Positions 7,307-7,721 of a stretch of DNA of 7,721 nucleotides are shown here, piece by piece. The notes under the pieces were generated by a model. That model saw only the letters and a program-made list of their open reading frames with translations, was not told the DNA's origin and made no database searches. The DNA comes from JBCCKC01 sp039182435. GTDB lineage: Bacteria > Verrucomicrobiota > Verrucomicrobiia > Opitutales > Coraliomargaritaceae. Made by a program: the position numbers and the translations under genes. The stretch is from the NCBI GenBank assembly GCA_039182435.1, contig JBCDCC010000121.1, forward strand, positions 1-7,721, in the 5' to 3' direction. How positions within the stretch are numbered: the first letter of the stretch is position 1; each line of letters begins with the position of its first letter.

Positions 7307-7721
7307 TCACAATTGAGGGTAAAACAAGACCCGATCATGGATTAAAAAGGCAAAGTCAAGTTTACCGTCTCCCGTAAAATCGGAGACCACGACTTCTCTC
7401 GGTTCAGTATTACTGCCTGTCCTGCCTTGATAGTGCATATTCTGCTCGAAAATTTCCCAGTAGACACTCCCCAGCCAAGACTCCTCGCTCTGTGAAAGCA
7501 GCTCCACCACATGGTTGTTCCCGTCAATCGCGACAATACCCAGACCCTCTTCAGGATTAAAAACAGCGCCAGTCACGAAGTTGAAATTCACATCCTCCAA
7601 TTCAGATTCATAAGTGTTCGCCACTGCAATCTGCCAAGTCGCGCGACTCGGATTCACCGCCCAAAGGCTGTCCATTCCCGTTAAGATAATCTTGGGTGCT
7701 TCCTCATCCACCGGCATGAAA
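7307..7721 (-). CDS. FG-GAP/VCBS-like repeat protein, C-terminal part (gene runs off the right edge)
   Basis: Partial gene: the frame is open to the window edge, and the only visible ATG (7717) follows an in-frame Phe codon without a clear ribosome site, so it is probably internal. About 137 residues are visible, reading as repeated beta-strand units. Examples are IILTGMDSLWAV, then GIVAIDGNNHVVELLS, then a last unit with the Asp-rich loop DFTGDGKLDFAFLIHDRVL near the C-terminus (7327-7381). The D-x-T-G-D-G-x-x-D pattern followed by hydrophobic strands is typical of FG-GAP/VCBS beta-propeller blades that bind calcium and are usually extracytoplasmic. Because it ends exactly after a blade, this is probably the closing part of a propeller domain. 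Signal peptide, full length and other domains lie outside the window. Its stop is 37 bp before the hybrid kinase start on the same strand, so the two may be co-transcribed. Function unknown; the family assignment is from motif only. Confidence 0.65.
   Translation of the reverse strand, partial: FMPVDEEAPKIILTGMDSLWAVNPSRATWQIAVANTYESELEDVNFNFVTGAVFNPEEGLGIVAIDGNNHVVELLSQSEESWLGSVYWEIFEQNMHYQGRTGSNTEPREVVVSDFTGDGKLDFAFLIHDRVLFYPQL

Noticed and set aside
7168..7377. Small plus-strand open frame spanning the kinase start and the propeller gene end
   Set aside because: It overlaps two supported minus-strand genes, has no ribosome site and gives no recognisable protein.
1..7721. Search by eye for CRISPR arrays, tRNA/rRNA genes, transposases, long direct or inverted repeats and defence genes
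   Set aside because: None were seen. Nearly all bases are accounted for by six protein-coding genes with short gaps.

Overview
This is a dense bacterial window with five complete genes, a sixth running off the right edge, and no intergenic gap longer than 49 bp. GC is moderate (mid-50s percent by eye, lower in the sensor-kinase N-terminal half). A Gram-negative type bacterium fits best. A Verrucomicrobiota relative (Opitutae/Puniceicoccales-like) is my tentative guess from the gene set and protein flavour. Sequence alone cannot settle this.

Left block, plus strand (39-4907), probably one transcription unit or two: an RNase E/G-family endoribonuclease (rng-like) with an extra basic N-terminal arm; a type I glycerate kinase (glxK/garK family); a small membrane protein with a DUF2062 domain, translationally coupled to the kinase by an ATGA overlap; and a signal-peptide-bearing DUF1343 protein related to the exo-N-acetylmuramidase NamZ (GH171). 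Spacings are 49 bp, a 4-base overlap and 6 bp. The themes are RNA turnover, entry of glycerate into glycolysis and cell-wall sugar handling. I see no obvious common pathway, so this looks like a housekeeping cluster.

Right block, minus strand (4918-7721): the C-terminal part of an FG-GAP/VCBS-like beta-propeller protein is followed after 37 bp by a 783-residue membrane-bound hybrid histidine kinase. The kinase has a large helical extracytoplasmic sensor, HAMP, HisKA, HATPase and a C-terminal receiver. All catalytic motifs are intact in the kinase and receiver.

The two blocks converge with only 10 bp between stop codons and no convincing terminator. Nothing here is clearly a mobile element, CRISPR array, RNA gene or defence system. 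The points most worth checking are the divergent NamZ-like protein, the possible pairing of the propeller protein with the unrecognised sensor domain, and the N-terminal arm and S1 insertion of the RNase.
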